DNA of 64,000 nucleotides from Campylobacter cuniculorum DSM 23162 = LMG 24588. Lineage in GTDB: Bacteria; Campylobacterota; Campylobacteria; Campylobacterales; Campylobacteraceae. Positions within the stretch are counted from its first letter, which is position 1; the number at the start of each line of letters is the position of its first letter. A program made the translations under genes and the position numbers. The stretch is from positions 682,001 through 746,000 of the forward strand of contig NZ_CP020867.1 of NCBI RefSeq assembly GCF_002104335.1. The letters run 5' to 3'. Positions 53,281 through 62,505 of this stretch are shown here, one piece after another. The notes beneath the pieces are model-generated. The model was given only the letters and a program-made list of their open reading frames with translations, was not told where the DNA came from and ran no database searches.

Positions 53281-54549
53281 ATGCAAAGTATTTTACAAAA
53301 TTTTAAAAATTTATCTCAAATTCCACATTGTAGTTATGAAACTGAAGAATTAAAAAAATTTTTAAGTGCTTATGCGAGAGAAAAAGGTTTTAAAGTGAGC
53401 ATTGATAAGGCTGGAAATATCCATTGTATCAAAGGTAATCCTAAAATTTGTTTGCAAAGTCATTATGATATGGTTTGTATGGGAAATGCACCAAAGATTG
53501 AGCTTTACGAGGAAGAAGGTTTTTTAAAAGCTAAAAATTCATCTTTAGGAGCAGATAATGGTATGGGCGTTGCGATAATGATGAAAATGATGAATGAATT
53601 TAATCATCTTGAATGCCTTTTTACGAATGATGAAGAAGTAGGGCTCATCGGAGCAAAAAATTTAGAGCATCGATTAAAATCAAAAATGCTTCTTAATTTA
53701 GACCACGAAGATGAAAAAGATATTATCATAGGTTGTGCGGGTGGAGTGGATATAAAGGCTATTTTGCCTTTTGAATGTGAAAAAAAATTTGGAGAACTCT
53801 ATGAGCTTGAAGCTGTCAATTTTAAGGGTGGGCATTCTGGCATTGATATTGTAAAAAATTCAAAAAATTCCATCAAAGAAATGGCAAAATTCATTAAAGA
53901 AAATCAAGGTTTGGTTGTATTTTTTGAAGGAGGAGAAAGGATTAATTCTATCCCAAAACACGCTAAAGCCTTAGTGCATTTTAAAAATAAGCCTAAAGAA
54001 AATCAGTGGATTAAATGTCAATTTTTAGAAGAAAAAGAATTTAATTTTTGCAAACAATCAAAGCTCTTGCTTAATGTTATAAACGCCTTTGCACAAGGAA
54101 TTCGTTCTTATAATCTCAATCTAAATATCGTTCAAAGTAGTATTAATTTATCTCTTTTAAGAATGCATGATGAAAAAATCACAATCGAGCTTTTTGCAAG
54201 GGCGAATTTTTTAGAAGATTTAAAAGAATTAGAATTCCAAACTTTGGAATTTTTTCAAGCCTTTGATTTTAAGGTGCAAAGTTACAATTTTTATCCGCCT
54301 TGGGAGGGAAAGAATAATGCTTTAAGCGATGAGGTCTTTAAAATTTTAAGTCAAATCATTCCAAATCCTAAAATTTCAGCCATACACGCAGGTCTTGAGT
54401 GTGGAATTATAGAAAAGAATCAAAAAATCCTTTGTTGTTCTATAGGACCAAATATCTATAATCCTCATTCTACAAACGAGCGTTGCGAACTTGCTTCAGT
54501 AGAAAAAATTTCTCAAGTTGTTTTTGAGGTGCTTAAAAATCATCAGTGA
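53281..54549 (+). CDS. pepD: Aminoacyl-histidine dipeptidase
   Basis: This 422-residue M20-family di-zinc peptidase has the metal ligands in LQSHYDMV, SLGADNGMG and NDEEVGLIGA, and LLNLDHEDE as typical PepD segments. A dimerisation lid domain is present (about 190-340). AAGGAGAG lies before the ATG. It hydrolyses Xaa-His dipeptides. It is the homologue of Cj0980. The Cj0981-like MFS gene (cjaB) that follows in C. jejuni, as I recall, is absent. Confidence 0.9.
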   Translation: MQSILQNFKNLSQIPHCSYETEELKKFLSAYAREKGFKVSIDKAGNIHCIKGNPKICLQSHYDMVCMGNAPKIELYEEEGFLKAKNSSLGADNGMGVAIMMKMMNEFNHLECLFTNDEEVGLIGAKNLEHRLKSKMLLNLDHEDEKDIIIGCAGGVDIKAILPFECEKKFGELYELEAVNFKGGHSGIDIVKNSKNSIKEMAKFIKENQGLVVFFEGGERINSIPKHAKALVHFKNKPKENQWIKCQFLEEKEFNFCKQSKLLLNVINAFAQGIRSYNLNLNIVQSSINLSLLRMHDEKITIELFARANFLEDLKELEFQTLEFFQAFDFKVQSYNFYPPWEGKNNALSDEVFKILSQIIPNPKISAIHAGLECGIIEKNQKILCCSIGPNIYNPHSTNERCELASVEKISQVVFEVLKNHQ

Positions 54550-54724
54550 AATAAATTTTTAGCTTTTTTAGCACGTCTTTATAAATATTGATTTATGGCG
54601 TGAATTTAATATAAAGATTGATTGTAAAAGTGAGTTTGGAATTTTAGTATCAGTTATATTTGAGTTTAAAATAAATTCTTGTTTATAAAAAAGCAAAATG
54701 TGTTTTAAAAATATTGAAGTCTAA

Positions 54725-54746
54725 AAAGGGCTTAAAAAAGCCCTTT
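54725..54746 (-). terminator. Terminator after cjaA
   Basis: A perfect 9-bp stem (AAAGGGCTT with AAGCCCTTT, 4-base loop) lies 3 bp beyond the cjaA stop and, on the minus strand, is followed by TTTTTAG. It is a strong intrinsic terminator. Confidence 0.85.
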
Positions 54747-54749
54747 AAT

Positions 54750-55586
54750 TTAGAATTTTCCACCCTCAATCACAACATCATCTGCTTTAATATCATCTGA
54801 AAAATAACTTTTCAAAGTTTCATCATAGGCTTTATGAAAGAAATTTTCATCAGCAAGTTTGATGATGAGATTGTCTATAAAATCTTTAAGCTCTTTATCC
54901 CCTTTTTTAACCGCAGGAGCAATCACATCTTGGTCGCCTAATTCTTTTATCACAACTTTAAAATTAGGATGTTCTTTAACCCAAGCAAAAAGCAAGGTAT
55001 TATCGTGTGCTACAGCATCTCCTCTTTTATCGAGTAAAGCGGCAAAAGTTTCAGTGTTTTGGTCATATTTGAGCATTTTAATGTCTGGGTAATTTTTTGT
55101 AAAATAGGCATCAGCTGTTGTTCCTTTATTGACGATTAAGGTTTTACCTTTTAAATCCTCTATACTTGAAATGTCAGAGTCATTAGGCACAGCTACACCT
55201 AATGCAACTTTCATATAAGGTAAAGCAAAATCCACTTGTTCAGCTCTTTCAGGAGTCTTAGTAAAATTCGCAAGGATGATATCCACTTTATCTGATTTTA
55301 AAAACTCAACGCGATTTGCAGCTTCAACAACCACAAATTGAACCTTATTTTCATCACCTAAAAGCTCTTTAGCAATACGTTTTGCAAAAGCCACATCATA
55401 ACCTTGATTGAGTCCTTTTTCATCAATATAGCCAAAAGGAGGTTTGTCTCCAAAAACACCTATTCTCACAACACCATTTTGCTTGATTTTTTCAATGGAG
55501 CTTTTAGTTTCCATGCTAGAATCTTGACAAGCAGTTAAGAATACTGCAACAAAAATCGCAAAAATACTTAATAAAGCATTTCTCAT
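54750..55586 (-). CDS. cjaA: CjaA-like amino acid (cysteine) ABC transporter binding lipoprotein
   Basis: This solute-binding lipoprotein of 278 residues, counted from ATG 55586, has signal MRNALLSIFAIFVAVFLTAC. I prefer this start to a longer frame from 55631, since AAAGGAAA precedes it. VVRIGVFGDKPPFGYIDEKG, RIAKELLGDENKVQFV and KGTTADAYFTKNYP follow the CjaA pattern, the cysteine receptor and immunodominant antigen of C. jejuni (Cj0982). Permease and ATPase genes are not adjacent. Confidence 0.9.
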   Translation of the reverse strand: MRNALLSIFAIFVAVFLTACQDSSMETKSSIEKIKQNGVVRIGVFGDKPPFGYIDEKGLNQGYDVAFAKRIAKELLGDENKVQFVVVEAANRVEFLKSDKVDIILANFTKTPERAEQVDFALPYMKVALGVAVPNDSDISSIEDLKGKTLIVNKGTTADAYFTKNYPDIKMLKYDQNTETFAALLDKRGDAVAHDNTLLFAWVKEHPNFKVVIKELGDQDVIAPAVKKGDKELKDFIDNLIIKLADENFFHKAYDETLKSYFSDDIKADDVVIEGGKF

Positions 55587-55756
55587 AAACTTTTTTCCTT
55601 TCTTTAAAAGATTTGATTGATTATTATACATTAACTTGGTTAAAAATTAAGATAAAAATATTCTTAATTTTTATAAAATTTTTCTAAAGTTTAATTTTAT
55701 TTTTATTTAAAAAATGAAATAATACCGCTTTGAGAAACATTATGGAGAAAATTTTT

Positions 55757-56851
55757 ATGAAAAAATACATTTTAATGGGTTTGAGTGCTTTAATTCTTTG
55801 TGGTTGTGGAGAGAGTGTATCGCAAGAGCTTGTAAAAAGATATGAGACTATGATAAATACTAAACTTAAAGAGGGAACAAATCAGCTTAAAGAAATGTAT
55901 AATGTCGAGCTTGAAATGCCAGATTTTAGTTGCAAGACTGATAAAAATTTCATTAAATGCACCAGCAATAATATAGCAATTTTTTACAAAGAACCTCGAA
56001 AAGAAAAGTATGAAATTTTTAGTATTAAAAGCATAGAATATGATTTCAATGAAATTTATAAGGGTGAAAATAAAGGATTGATTTCCATCCAAGATTATTA
56101 CAATGAACTTTTCAAAGACAATAAAAAGCTTGAAACTTCATTAAATATAAAGGGTATCAGACTTTCTCAAGATGTGATTGAAAACACGAAAATAAAAGAT
56201 GTTAATTTTGAGGATATAAAAGTTAAAAATTTAATCATAAAATTAATCCAAGAAGAATACAATCTTAACCACATCAACTACACCACTTTGTCAAATAAAG
56301 CTTTAAAATACGATTTTTCTCAAAAATTTTATAACACCAAAAATTCTTTAAATTTAAACTATGGAGGAAGTGTTAATCTTAAAGAAGAAGGTTTTACTGC
56401 TCTTGAAAAAGAATTAGAAGTTAAATTTAATACACAAACTCTAAATTATGAGAGAAATTCCACAAATGAATTGAGCAAAGTAAATTTTGATTTACTCTTG
56501 CCTCAACTTCCTCATTTTATTTCGATTAACGATTTAAAATTTAACTTTTCTCTTGATACTGAAAACGCTCTTCAACCTTATGTAGATATACTTAAAAGTT
56601 CTCTAGAATTGCAAAAAAATACAAGCAAAGATGAGCAAGAAACTTTAAAGCTTGATAAGATTTTAACCTTGCTTGAAGATATTATTAAAAATCCTGTCTA
56701 TAATATTGATATAAACGCTCAATTTAAAGATATTTTACTCAAAGATTATCAAAAAGAGGGTGTAGAAGTTATAGAAAAAATCACCATCAATGGCAAGGAT
56801 TTTACAGATATTCTTAAAAAGAATATGAAAGATATTTTGGGAAGGTTTTAA
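55757..56851 (+). CDS. jlpA: JlpA-like surface lipoprotein (adhesin homologue)
   Basis: This 364-residue lipoprotein has signal MKKYILMGLSALILCGC. I took the ATG at 55757 because it directly gives this signal; a longer TTG start at 55730 is less likely. The mature part is long, beta-rich and repetitive in the manner of JlpA, the C. jejuni lipoprotein Cj0983 proposed to bind host Hsp90-alpha. Sequence similarity is moderate and the match rests partly on the neighbours cjaA and yaaA. The adhesin function need not be conserved. Confidence 0.78.
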   Translation: MKKYILMGLSALILCGCGESVSQELVKRYETMINTKLKEGTNQLKEMYNVELEMPDFSCKTDKNFIKCTSNNIAIFYKEPRKEKYEIFSIKSIEYDFNEIYKGENKGLISIQDYYNELFKDNKKLETSLNIKGIRLSQDVIENTKIKDVNFEDIKVKNLIIKLIQEEYNLNHINYTTLSNKALKYDFSQKFYNTKNSLNLNYGGSVNLKEEGFTALEKELEVKFNTQTLNYERNSTNELSKVNFDLLLPQLPHFISINDLKFNFSLDTENALQPYVDILKSSLELQKNTSKDEQETLKLDKILTLLEDIIKNPVYNIDINAQFKDILLKDYQKEGVEVIEKITINGKDFTDILKKNMKDILGRF

Positions 56852-56862
56852 CTTTTTTAATT

Positions 56863-57603
56863 GTGAAGATACTTTTTTCTCCAAGCGAAAATAAGAATGA
56901 ATTTTGTCCTTATCCTGTGATAAATCAAGATTCATTTATATTTAAGGATTTATTTCAATTAAGAATTCACGCCCTCTCTTGCTATGAAAATTTTGTCAAA
57001 TCAAGTGATGATGAGAGTTTAAAAGATTTTTTTGGAGTTAAAAATACCAAAGAATTTTCCAAATTTAAACAAGATTTAAAACTTTCTCCTACAAACAGAG
57101 CTATCGAACTCTATAGCGGTGTTAGCTATCAATTTCTTGATTTTAAAAGTTTAGATAAAACAAGCAAGGATTATATTTTAGAAAACACTTTAATTTTTTC
57201 TAATCTTTTTGGCGTTGTTAGAGCAAGCGATACTTTGCCTTTTTATAAATTCAAGCAGGGTGCAAAAATCGAAAATTTTGCCATAGAAAAATTTTATAAA
57301 GACAATTTTTCTTCAAAACTTGATGAATTTTTAAAGGATGAAAATATCATAGATTTAAGGGCTGGATTTTATGATAAATTTTATATTCCCAAAAAAAGAT
57401 TTACCACATATAAATTCATTAAAAATGGAAAAATAGTCAGTCATTTTGCTAAAGCTTATCGGGGAATTTTGCTTAGAATTTTAGCTCAAAATCAAATCAA
57501 AGACAATCAAAATCTCTTAGACAAACTCCCTGATAAGCTCCATTTAAAGGAAATTAGAATTTTAGGACCTAAGGAAGAAATTATCTTAGAAATTTTAGAA
57601 TAA
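56863..57603 (+). CDS. yaaA: YaaA-family peroxide stress protein (UPF0246)
   Basis: This 246-residue protein starts at GTG (VKILFSPSENKNE). It has the YaaA N-terminal SPS(E/K)xK region, then ATNRAIELYSGVSYQFLDF-type and RASDTLPFYKFKQGAK segments and DLRAGFYDKFY. In E. coli YaaA limits iron-driven DNA damage under peroxide stress. It lies 11 bp after jlpA on the same strand. It is the homologue of Cj0984. Confidence 0.85.
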   Translation: MKILFSPSENKNEFCPYPVINQDSFIFKDLFQLRIHALSCYENFVKSSDDESLKDFFGVKNTKEFSKFKQDLKLSPTNRAIELYSGVSYQFLDFKSLDKTSKDYILENTLIFSNLFGVVRASDTLPFYKFKQGAKIENFAIEKFYKDNFSSKLDEFLKDENIIDLRAGFYDKFYIPKKRFTTYKFIKNGKIVSHFAKAYRGILLRILAQNQIKDNQNLLDKLPDKLHLKEIRILGPKEEIILEILE

Positions 57604-57645
57604 AGCTTGAAATGAACTTTTATAGTATGAAAAAGGAGGAGAATT

Positions 57646-57855
57646 ATGGAATATTTATTATTTTTAACCATAATCATTATATTTTTATTCATAGTGTTTT
57701 TAATCACTATGCGTTATGAAAGAAAGATTAAGCTTTTAAACCAAAATATACAAAATTTAAAAGAACATATGAGTGAAATTGAAAGCAAGGTGATTCAAAA
57801 TCGCACTTTGATTGAAAAAAATAGAGCAAATATCGAGGATATTTCTAAGCAATAA
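57646..57855 (+). CDS. Small membrane protein with coiled-coil tail
   Basis: This 69-residue protein has one N-terminal helix (MEYLLFLTIIIIFLFIVFLI) and a long charged helix with heptad spacing (KLLNQNIQNLKEHMSEIESK) to the end. AAAGGAGGAG precedes the ATG. It fits Cj0989 by position, next to the Cj0990 and Cj0991 homologues. Function is unknown. Confidence 0.7.
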   Translation: MEYLLFLTIIIIFLFIVFLITMRYERKIKLLNQNIQNLKEHMSEIESKVIQNRTLIEKNRANIEDISKQ

Positions 57856-58624
57856 ATTTAATTTTAAGCTTATAAAATGGATTTTGATTAAGAGTAAGGG
57901 TAAAAATCTTTTCTCCTATAATTTTATCTTTACTCTTATAGATAAAACTTCTCAAAAATGCAAAAAGCTCTGAATTTTGCATTTTTCCTAATAAAATAAT
58001 ACGTAAAATATTCTTATAAATTCCATATTTATAGCTTACTCCGCTTGGGAAAAGTTCAAGATTAAAGCTAATACTATCACAAGAATCATCATAATTTAAA
58101 ATTTCAATTTTTACAAAACAAAGCTCTTGCTCACTCTCCTCTAAATCTTTAAAAAATTCGAGTTTTTCTACATTTGAAAGCTCAAAGCTCTCATTTTTTT
58201 CAAATTCTTTTGTGTATTTAACAAATAAATTTTTACCAAAAATCCTTGAATAATACTCTGCTAAAGTTAATTGAAATTTTTCTTGTTTATTGCATACTTT
58301 TTCCTCTTCATTGCAAGGAAAATTTTCGTTTTGATTTGAATGATTTTTTTGAGAATTCAAATCTTTTTCTTTTAAATTCCTCTCATCTTTTTCAAAAAAT
58401 TCATCAACAATGATTGTATTTTCATCGCTCGAAGTCTCTAAAAATTTAATGATTTCATCAAAACTAAAATGTTCATCGCTAAATTCCAAAAAATCGACAT
58501 TTGAAGTTATGAAATTCACCCCATCTCTCTCGTTGATTTTATCCTTAACCACAAAAGCATGGGCACAAAAATGCGATTTTTCTATTTCATATTCTGCACT
58601 TTTACCCTTAAAATGCACTTTCAT
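57845..58624 (-). CDS. Conserved hypothetical protein (Cj0990-like)
   Basis: This 259-residue protein of unknown function has no signal or membrane segment. The N-terminal 75 or so residues and the C-terminal 130 look folded, with a Lys/Asn/Glu-rich linker between (about 80-115). A cysteine pair lies in the linker. It overlaps the Fe-S gene upstream by 17 bp, so probably works with it or is at least coexpressed. It overlaps the convergent small ORF by 11 bp. Confidence 0.65.
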   Translation of the reverse strand: MKVHFKGKSAEYEIEKSHFCAHAFVVKDKINERDGVNFITSNVDFLEFSDEHFSFDEIIKFLETSSDENTIIVDEFFEKDERNLKEKDLNSQKNHSNQNENFPCNEEEKVCNKQEKFQLTLAEYYSRIFGKNLFVKYTKEFEKNESFELSNVEKLEFFKDLEESEQELCFVKIEILNYDDSCDSISFNLELFPSGVSYKYGIYKNILRIILLGKMQNSELFAFLRSFIYKSKDKIIGEKIFTLTLNQNPFYKLKIKFIA

Positions 58625-59918
58625 CTAATGCCTTTGCTATGAGCTCTAAAGGATTTTTAAATATAACTTTACTTTTATTTTGTTCAAGAGAATTTGAAAT
58701 TTGCATTCTACAGGCTGAACATTCTGCACTCACAATTTGTGCTCCGCTTTCATCAATCATCTTTGCTTTTTTAAGTCCCACACTCAAAGCTTTATCATAA
58801 TAATCCATTTGCATCGTTACACCACCAAAACCACAGCACGCGTTAGAATCTTCCATTTCAACAAAACGATAATTTGCTTTTAAAAGCTCTCTTGGTTCTT
58901 TAAACACCCCTTGCATTTTTTTAGCGTGACAAGGATCGTGATAGGTTAAACAAATATCACGTCTTTGTTTTTGATTTAAGAGTTTTAAAAGCTCTGTGTT
59001 TTTATAAAAATACCAAGTGGCTAAATGAATTTTTGAAGAAATCTTTTTTGCTCTTTTTGCCCAATCTTCTTGTCCTTGCATCATAAAAAAATGCTCTAAA
59101 TCAACATTAAGCATAGCCGAACAGGTAGCTTCTGGCACAATGATGGCTTCTAAAGTTTGAAGTTTTTTTTCAAAATATTCTATATTTTTTTTAGCTAAAA
59201 TTTCAACGCTCTTAAAATCACCCGTAAAAAAATGTGGTGCCCCGCAACAAACTTGTTCTTTCATCAAATCCACATTGATTTTTAATTTTTGAGCTATTTT
59301 AAGCACGGAATTTGCTGTATCTGTATAAAAATAATTTGACAAACAACCTACAAAAAAACCTAAAGTTTTTTCTCCGCCATTATCGATAAATTCAGAATTT
59401 TGATTCAAAAAACTCGTTTGAGTCAAGGAGCTTAAAAGCCTTCCTTTTTTAACAAAAGGCAAGGAAAACCTCGCTTTCATTCCTAAATTTTTACCTAAAT
59501 TTTCTTTTGAATTAATATCTAAAGGTTTTTGAATTTTAAAAGCACAGCTTTGTAAGACAAAGCCAAATTTTGCTACAATATCCAAAATTCTGCGTTTTCT
59601 TAAAAGAAAAAGAATGATTTTTTTATACCAAGCTATGCCAAATTTTTTAGCAAGATCATAACGCACCGCTTCAATCGCATTATCCACTTTTAGATGAGAT
59701 GGACAAACTTCAACACAATTTGTGCATAAAAAACAAGACTCAAAAATCTTTTTTGCCTCCTTATCAAGCTCAATATTCCCTTCTTTATAAGCAGCTAAAA
59801 GATCTAAAAATCCTCTAGGACTTGTGCTTTCATCAGAATTTATTTCATGTATTGTGCAAGTTGGGATGCATTTTCCACATTTAACACAAGCATCCGAAAG
59901 TTCTTTAAAATTCATCAT
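58608..59918 (-). CDS. GlcF-like iron-sulfur oxidoreductase subunit
   Basis: This 436-residue protein has two 4Fe-4S ferredoxin motifs (CVKCGKCIPTC and CFLCTNCVEVC) and two CCG-type domains. The first CCG domain has VGCLSNYFY and VCCGAPHFF; the second has DPCHAKKMQG and NACCGFGGV. This is the structure of the iron-sulfur subunit of glycolate and related dehydrogenases. No FAD subunit is next door. It fits C. jejuni Cj0991. The natural electron donor is unknown. Confidence 0.82.
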   Translation of the reverse strand: MMNFKELSDACVKCGKCIPTCTIHEINSDESTSPRGFLDLLAAYKEGNIELDKEAKKIFESCFLCTNCVEVCPSHLKVDNAIEAVRYDLAKKFGIAWYKKIILFLLRKRRILDIVAKFGFVLQSCAFKIQKPLDINSKENLGKNLGMKARFSLPFVKKGRLLSSLTQTSFLNQNSEFIDNGGEKTLGFFVGCLSNYFYTDTANSVLKIAQKLKINVDLMKEQVCCGAPHFFTGDFKSVEILAKKNIEYFEKKLQTLEAIIVPEATCSAMLNVDLEHFFMMQGQEDWAKRAKKISSKIHLATWYFYKNTELLKLLNQKQRRDICLTYHDPCHAKKMQGVFKEPRELLKANYRFVEMEDSNACCGFGGVTMQMDYYDKALSVGLKKAKMIDESGAQIVSAECSACRMQISNSLEQNKSKVIFKNPLELIAKALDESAF

Positions 59919-60041
59919 CTACACCACATTTTTCAAAACTTTTTTGTATTAAACAAATGATTTTCTAAGAAAATTGATTTAAATTTCTTAGTCAAAAAAT
60001 AATAAAGTGTTTTATTCTAGCATAAATGTTTTAATTTGATT

Positions 60042-61337
60042 TTAAACCACTCTAGTTTGATTTATGAGATTATTAAGTCTATCCATAACAGAAGCTACAT
60101 AAGAATTAATGCTTTCACTACTTGCTTTCCAACCATTAGCCTTTGCTTGATTAAATTGTCTGTCAAACCAAGCACCACCATAGCCTATACTAGAATCTTG
60201 CCATTTAACCCCATTTTCATAGGCATAGATATGACCATCTAACCAACCTCCTAAAGCATCCGCTTTTAATAAACTTGTAAAATCAACCTTACCTGTCATA
60301 ATATCATCGATATCAATATGAAAACCATTAAAACTTTCTTTAGCCATAGCTGTATTATAAGCCTCTACTCTTGGATTTAGTGTAGTCTTTGAACTTTCAA
60401 CAGGTTGTCCCCCATTTGCTCTTAAAAAACTCATAAACAAAGCTTCTTTAGGATATTCCCCTTTTTCATTCTTTGAATATACAGACATATCAGGGTTAAA
60501 CTCCCAATCATTACCACCATTAGTATAAGTTTCTTTTAAATCTTGTAAAGATAAACCAAAATTATTTCCTTCTATGCCACTTATAGAAAGTCCAGATTGT
60601 ATATACAGACTTGAAGCTTCTTTCATTTGTTCAGAAGTTCTATAAATATTTGCAACAGAAGCCTCAGATAAATCTTTTAGATGAGTAATATTCATTCTAT
60701 TATTTGGGTCATTAAAATCTATTGTTTTAATCCCACTCACACTATAGCCCTTAGGTAAGCTTTCCAAATCCGCTTCACTAAAACTTGTTTTATTACTAGG
60801 AAAACTTTTATCTAAGGCATTAGAAAAAAGATTGTAATATTGTTTTATAGTGTCTGCCATATCTATATTAGTGTAGTATTTATCTACTCCTAGATATTCT
60901 TTGATACCTGAAGTAATAGCAGAATTTTCTGCAGCCCTCTCTATCTCCTCTAAAGTTGATTTATGTATCTTAAAATCCTCTGGCAATCCTGCTGCTTTAT
61001 TAAAATCACTTGTCATATAACCTTGACTATCCACTCCATAACCATAAGCCATAGAAACAGCTTGATTTGTTTCACTTTGTTTATTGATTTCACCTTGTTT
61101 ATATTTTAAAGCATAAATAGAATTTTGTAAAGGATTATCTAAAGGATTTGAATTGAGTATTTCATTCTTTGCTAGAGTGAAAGTATTTTGAGTTTGAATT
61201 CCACTTAATTTTGTAACATTATCTTTTATCATAGCATTAGCAAATTTAACTTGATTATTCTCTTTATTTTCTTTACTCTTAGAAAGTATAGAACTATAAG
61301 CAGATGATGAACTATCATTGATACCGAAAATACTCAT
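60042..61337 (-). CDS. CiaC-like flagellum-coregulated protein
   Basis: This 431-residue protein begins MSIFGINDSSSSAYSSILSK and is hydrophilic, with many Ser, Asn and Lys and no signal peptide or membrane segment. A pseudogene fragment of the same protein at 24775-24999 lies directly after a Cj1241-like MFS gene, the position of ciaC (Cj1242) in C. jejuni. CiaC is secreted through the flagellar export apparatus and aids invasion. A perfect sigma54 promoter precedes the gene, consistent with flagellar regulation. Name by synteny, so moderate confidence. Confidence 0.65.
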   Translation of the reverse strand: MSIFGINDSSSSAYSSILSKSKENKENNQVKFANAMIKDNVTKLSGIQTQNTFTLAKNEILNSNPLDNPLQNSIYALKYKQGEINKQSETNQAVSMAYGYGVDSQGYMTSDFNKAAGLPEDFKIHKSTLEEIERAAENSAITSGIKEYLGVDKYYTNIDMADTIKQYYNLFSNALDKSFPSNKTSFSEADLESLPKGYSVSGIKTIDFNDPNNRMNITHLKDLSEASVANIYRTSEQMKEASSLYIQSGLSISGIEGNNFGLSLQDLKETYTNGGNDWEFNPDMSVYSKNEKGEYPKEALFMSFLRANGGQPVESSKTTLNPRVEAYNTAMAKESFNGFHIDIDDIMTGKVDFTSLLKADALGGWLDGHIYAYENGVKWQDSSIGYGGAWFDRQFNQAKANGWKASSESINSYVASVMDRLNNLINQTRVV

Positions 61338-61380
61338 ATTTGTCTCCTTATTTTAGATTAAAAGCAATAATCTAAAACAA

Positions 61381-61394
61381 GCAAATTTTATTCC
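61381..61394 (-). promoter_or_regulatory. Sigma54 (RpoN) promoter of the ciaC-like gene
   Basis: On the minus strand GGAATAAAATTTGCTT matches GG-N10-GC exactly, with the Campylobacter-type GGAA-N6-TTGCTT form. The start of transcription would fall near 61370, about 30 bp before the ATG, with AAGGAGAC as ribosome site. This class of promoter controls middle flagellar genes (flgDE, flaB) in Campylobacter. Confidence 0.85.
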
Positions 61395-61470
61395 ATTTTT
61401 AGATAAAACTCAAATTTAATCATTGTAAATTATTATGCTATAATTATCCTTTTAAAAAGGATAAATCATT

Positions 61471-62505
61471 ATGAAAATACTTAATTTTTTTTATGAAAAT
61501 CACCCTAAATTTGAGCCAAATTTTGAAAGAAAAGTAAAAATTTCTTTAAAAAATACACTGATAAAAGGTCCTAAATATTGCGGTAAAAAAAGTTTGATTT
61601 TAAATTTTCTTTCAGATTTTAAAGCCGAAGAAATTTTATTTTTGGATTTAAAAGATTTAAGATTTGAAAAGGAAAGCTTAAAAAATTTAGAACTTTTTTT
61701 AAAACAAAATTCCCAAATTAAAATTCTTTGCCTTTATAATCTTGATTTTATCCCAAATTTAGATTCCATTTCTATCCCTATAATTCTAAGCACGGATAAG
61801 AAAAATTTTATTGTGCCAAATTTTACAGAATTTGAGCTTGATTATTTGGATTTTGAAGAATTTATTAGTGCGAGTAAAAAAAACTTACCCATCAATCATC
61901 TTGTGGGACTTTTTTTACAATCAGGACGTTCGGTATTTAGGGATAATGAAATATTAAGAAAAAATTTTAATGTCTTAGAGCTTGAAATTTTAAAATATTT
62001 AGCTAAGAATTTAGGCAAACAAATCAGCATAGCCCAGCTCTTTATAGAAGTTAAAAATAACATTAAAACCTCTAAAGATAGCCTTTATCAAAGTGTAAAA
62101 GACTTAGAAGATTCTTTTATGATACACAGCATTTTTCATGATGAAAAAAAGCTTAGAAAAATTTATTTTAGGGATTTTGCTTTAAAAAATGCTCTTTGCA
62201 TTCAAAAGGATTTTAAACATTTATTTGAAAACCTCATTTTGAATGAGCTTTTTAAATTAAAACAAAATTTTTTTTATAATAAATTCTTTCATTTTTATTC
62301 TAAAGATTCTAAAATTGCTTATATTTCAAGTCCTACTTTAGATCTTGATTTTATCAAACTTCGTGCGAAAAAAATTTTACCTAAAGCCCTTGAGCTTGGA
62401 ATTTTTCATATTTTTTTTATCACCCTTTCAAATGATGAAAGTTTTTTTGAGCAAGGAGTAAAATTTGAGGTTTTACCTTTTGATAAATGGGCTTTAGGAT
62501 TTTAA
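61471..62505 (+). CDS. AAA-type ATP-binding protein (Cj1533-like)
   Basis: This 344-residue protein has a P-loop GPKYCGKKS at about 34-42 and a hydrophobic strand ending in acidic residues (about 70-100, EILFLDLKDLRF), like the AAA_14/DUF4143 group of small ATPases. A winged-helix-like middle (about 175-225, EILKYLAKNLGKQISIAQLF) and a C-terminal nuclease-fold-like region follow. The Walker B acidic residues are weakly defined. Function is unknown. It is convergent with the Bax-like gene. It fits C. jejuni Cj1533 by position. Confidence 0.7.
   Translation: MKILNFFYENHPKFEPNFERKVKISLKNTLIKGPKYCGKKSLILNFLSDFKAEEILFLDLKDLRFEKESLKNLELFLKQNSQIKILCLYNLDFIPNLDSISIPIILSTDKKNFIVPNFTEFELDYLDFEEFISASKKNLPINHLVGLFLQSGRSVFRDNEILRKNFNVLELEILKYLAKNLGKQISIAQLFIEVKNNIKTSKDSLYQSVKDLEDSFMIHSIFHDEKKLRKIYFRDFALKNALCIQKDFKHLFENLILNELFKLKQNFFYNKFFHFYSKDSKIAYISSPTLDLDFIKLRAKKILPKALELGIFHIFFITLSNDESFFEQGVKFEVLPFDKWALGF

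Noticed and set aside
60036-60242. Plus-strand 68-codon ORF at the 3' end of the ciaC-like gene
   Set aside because: Antisense shadow with no ribosome site.
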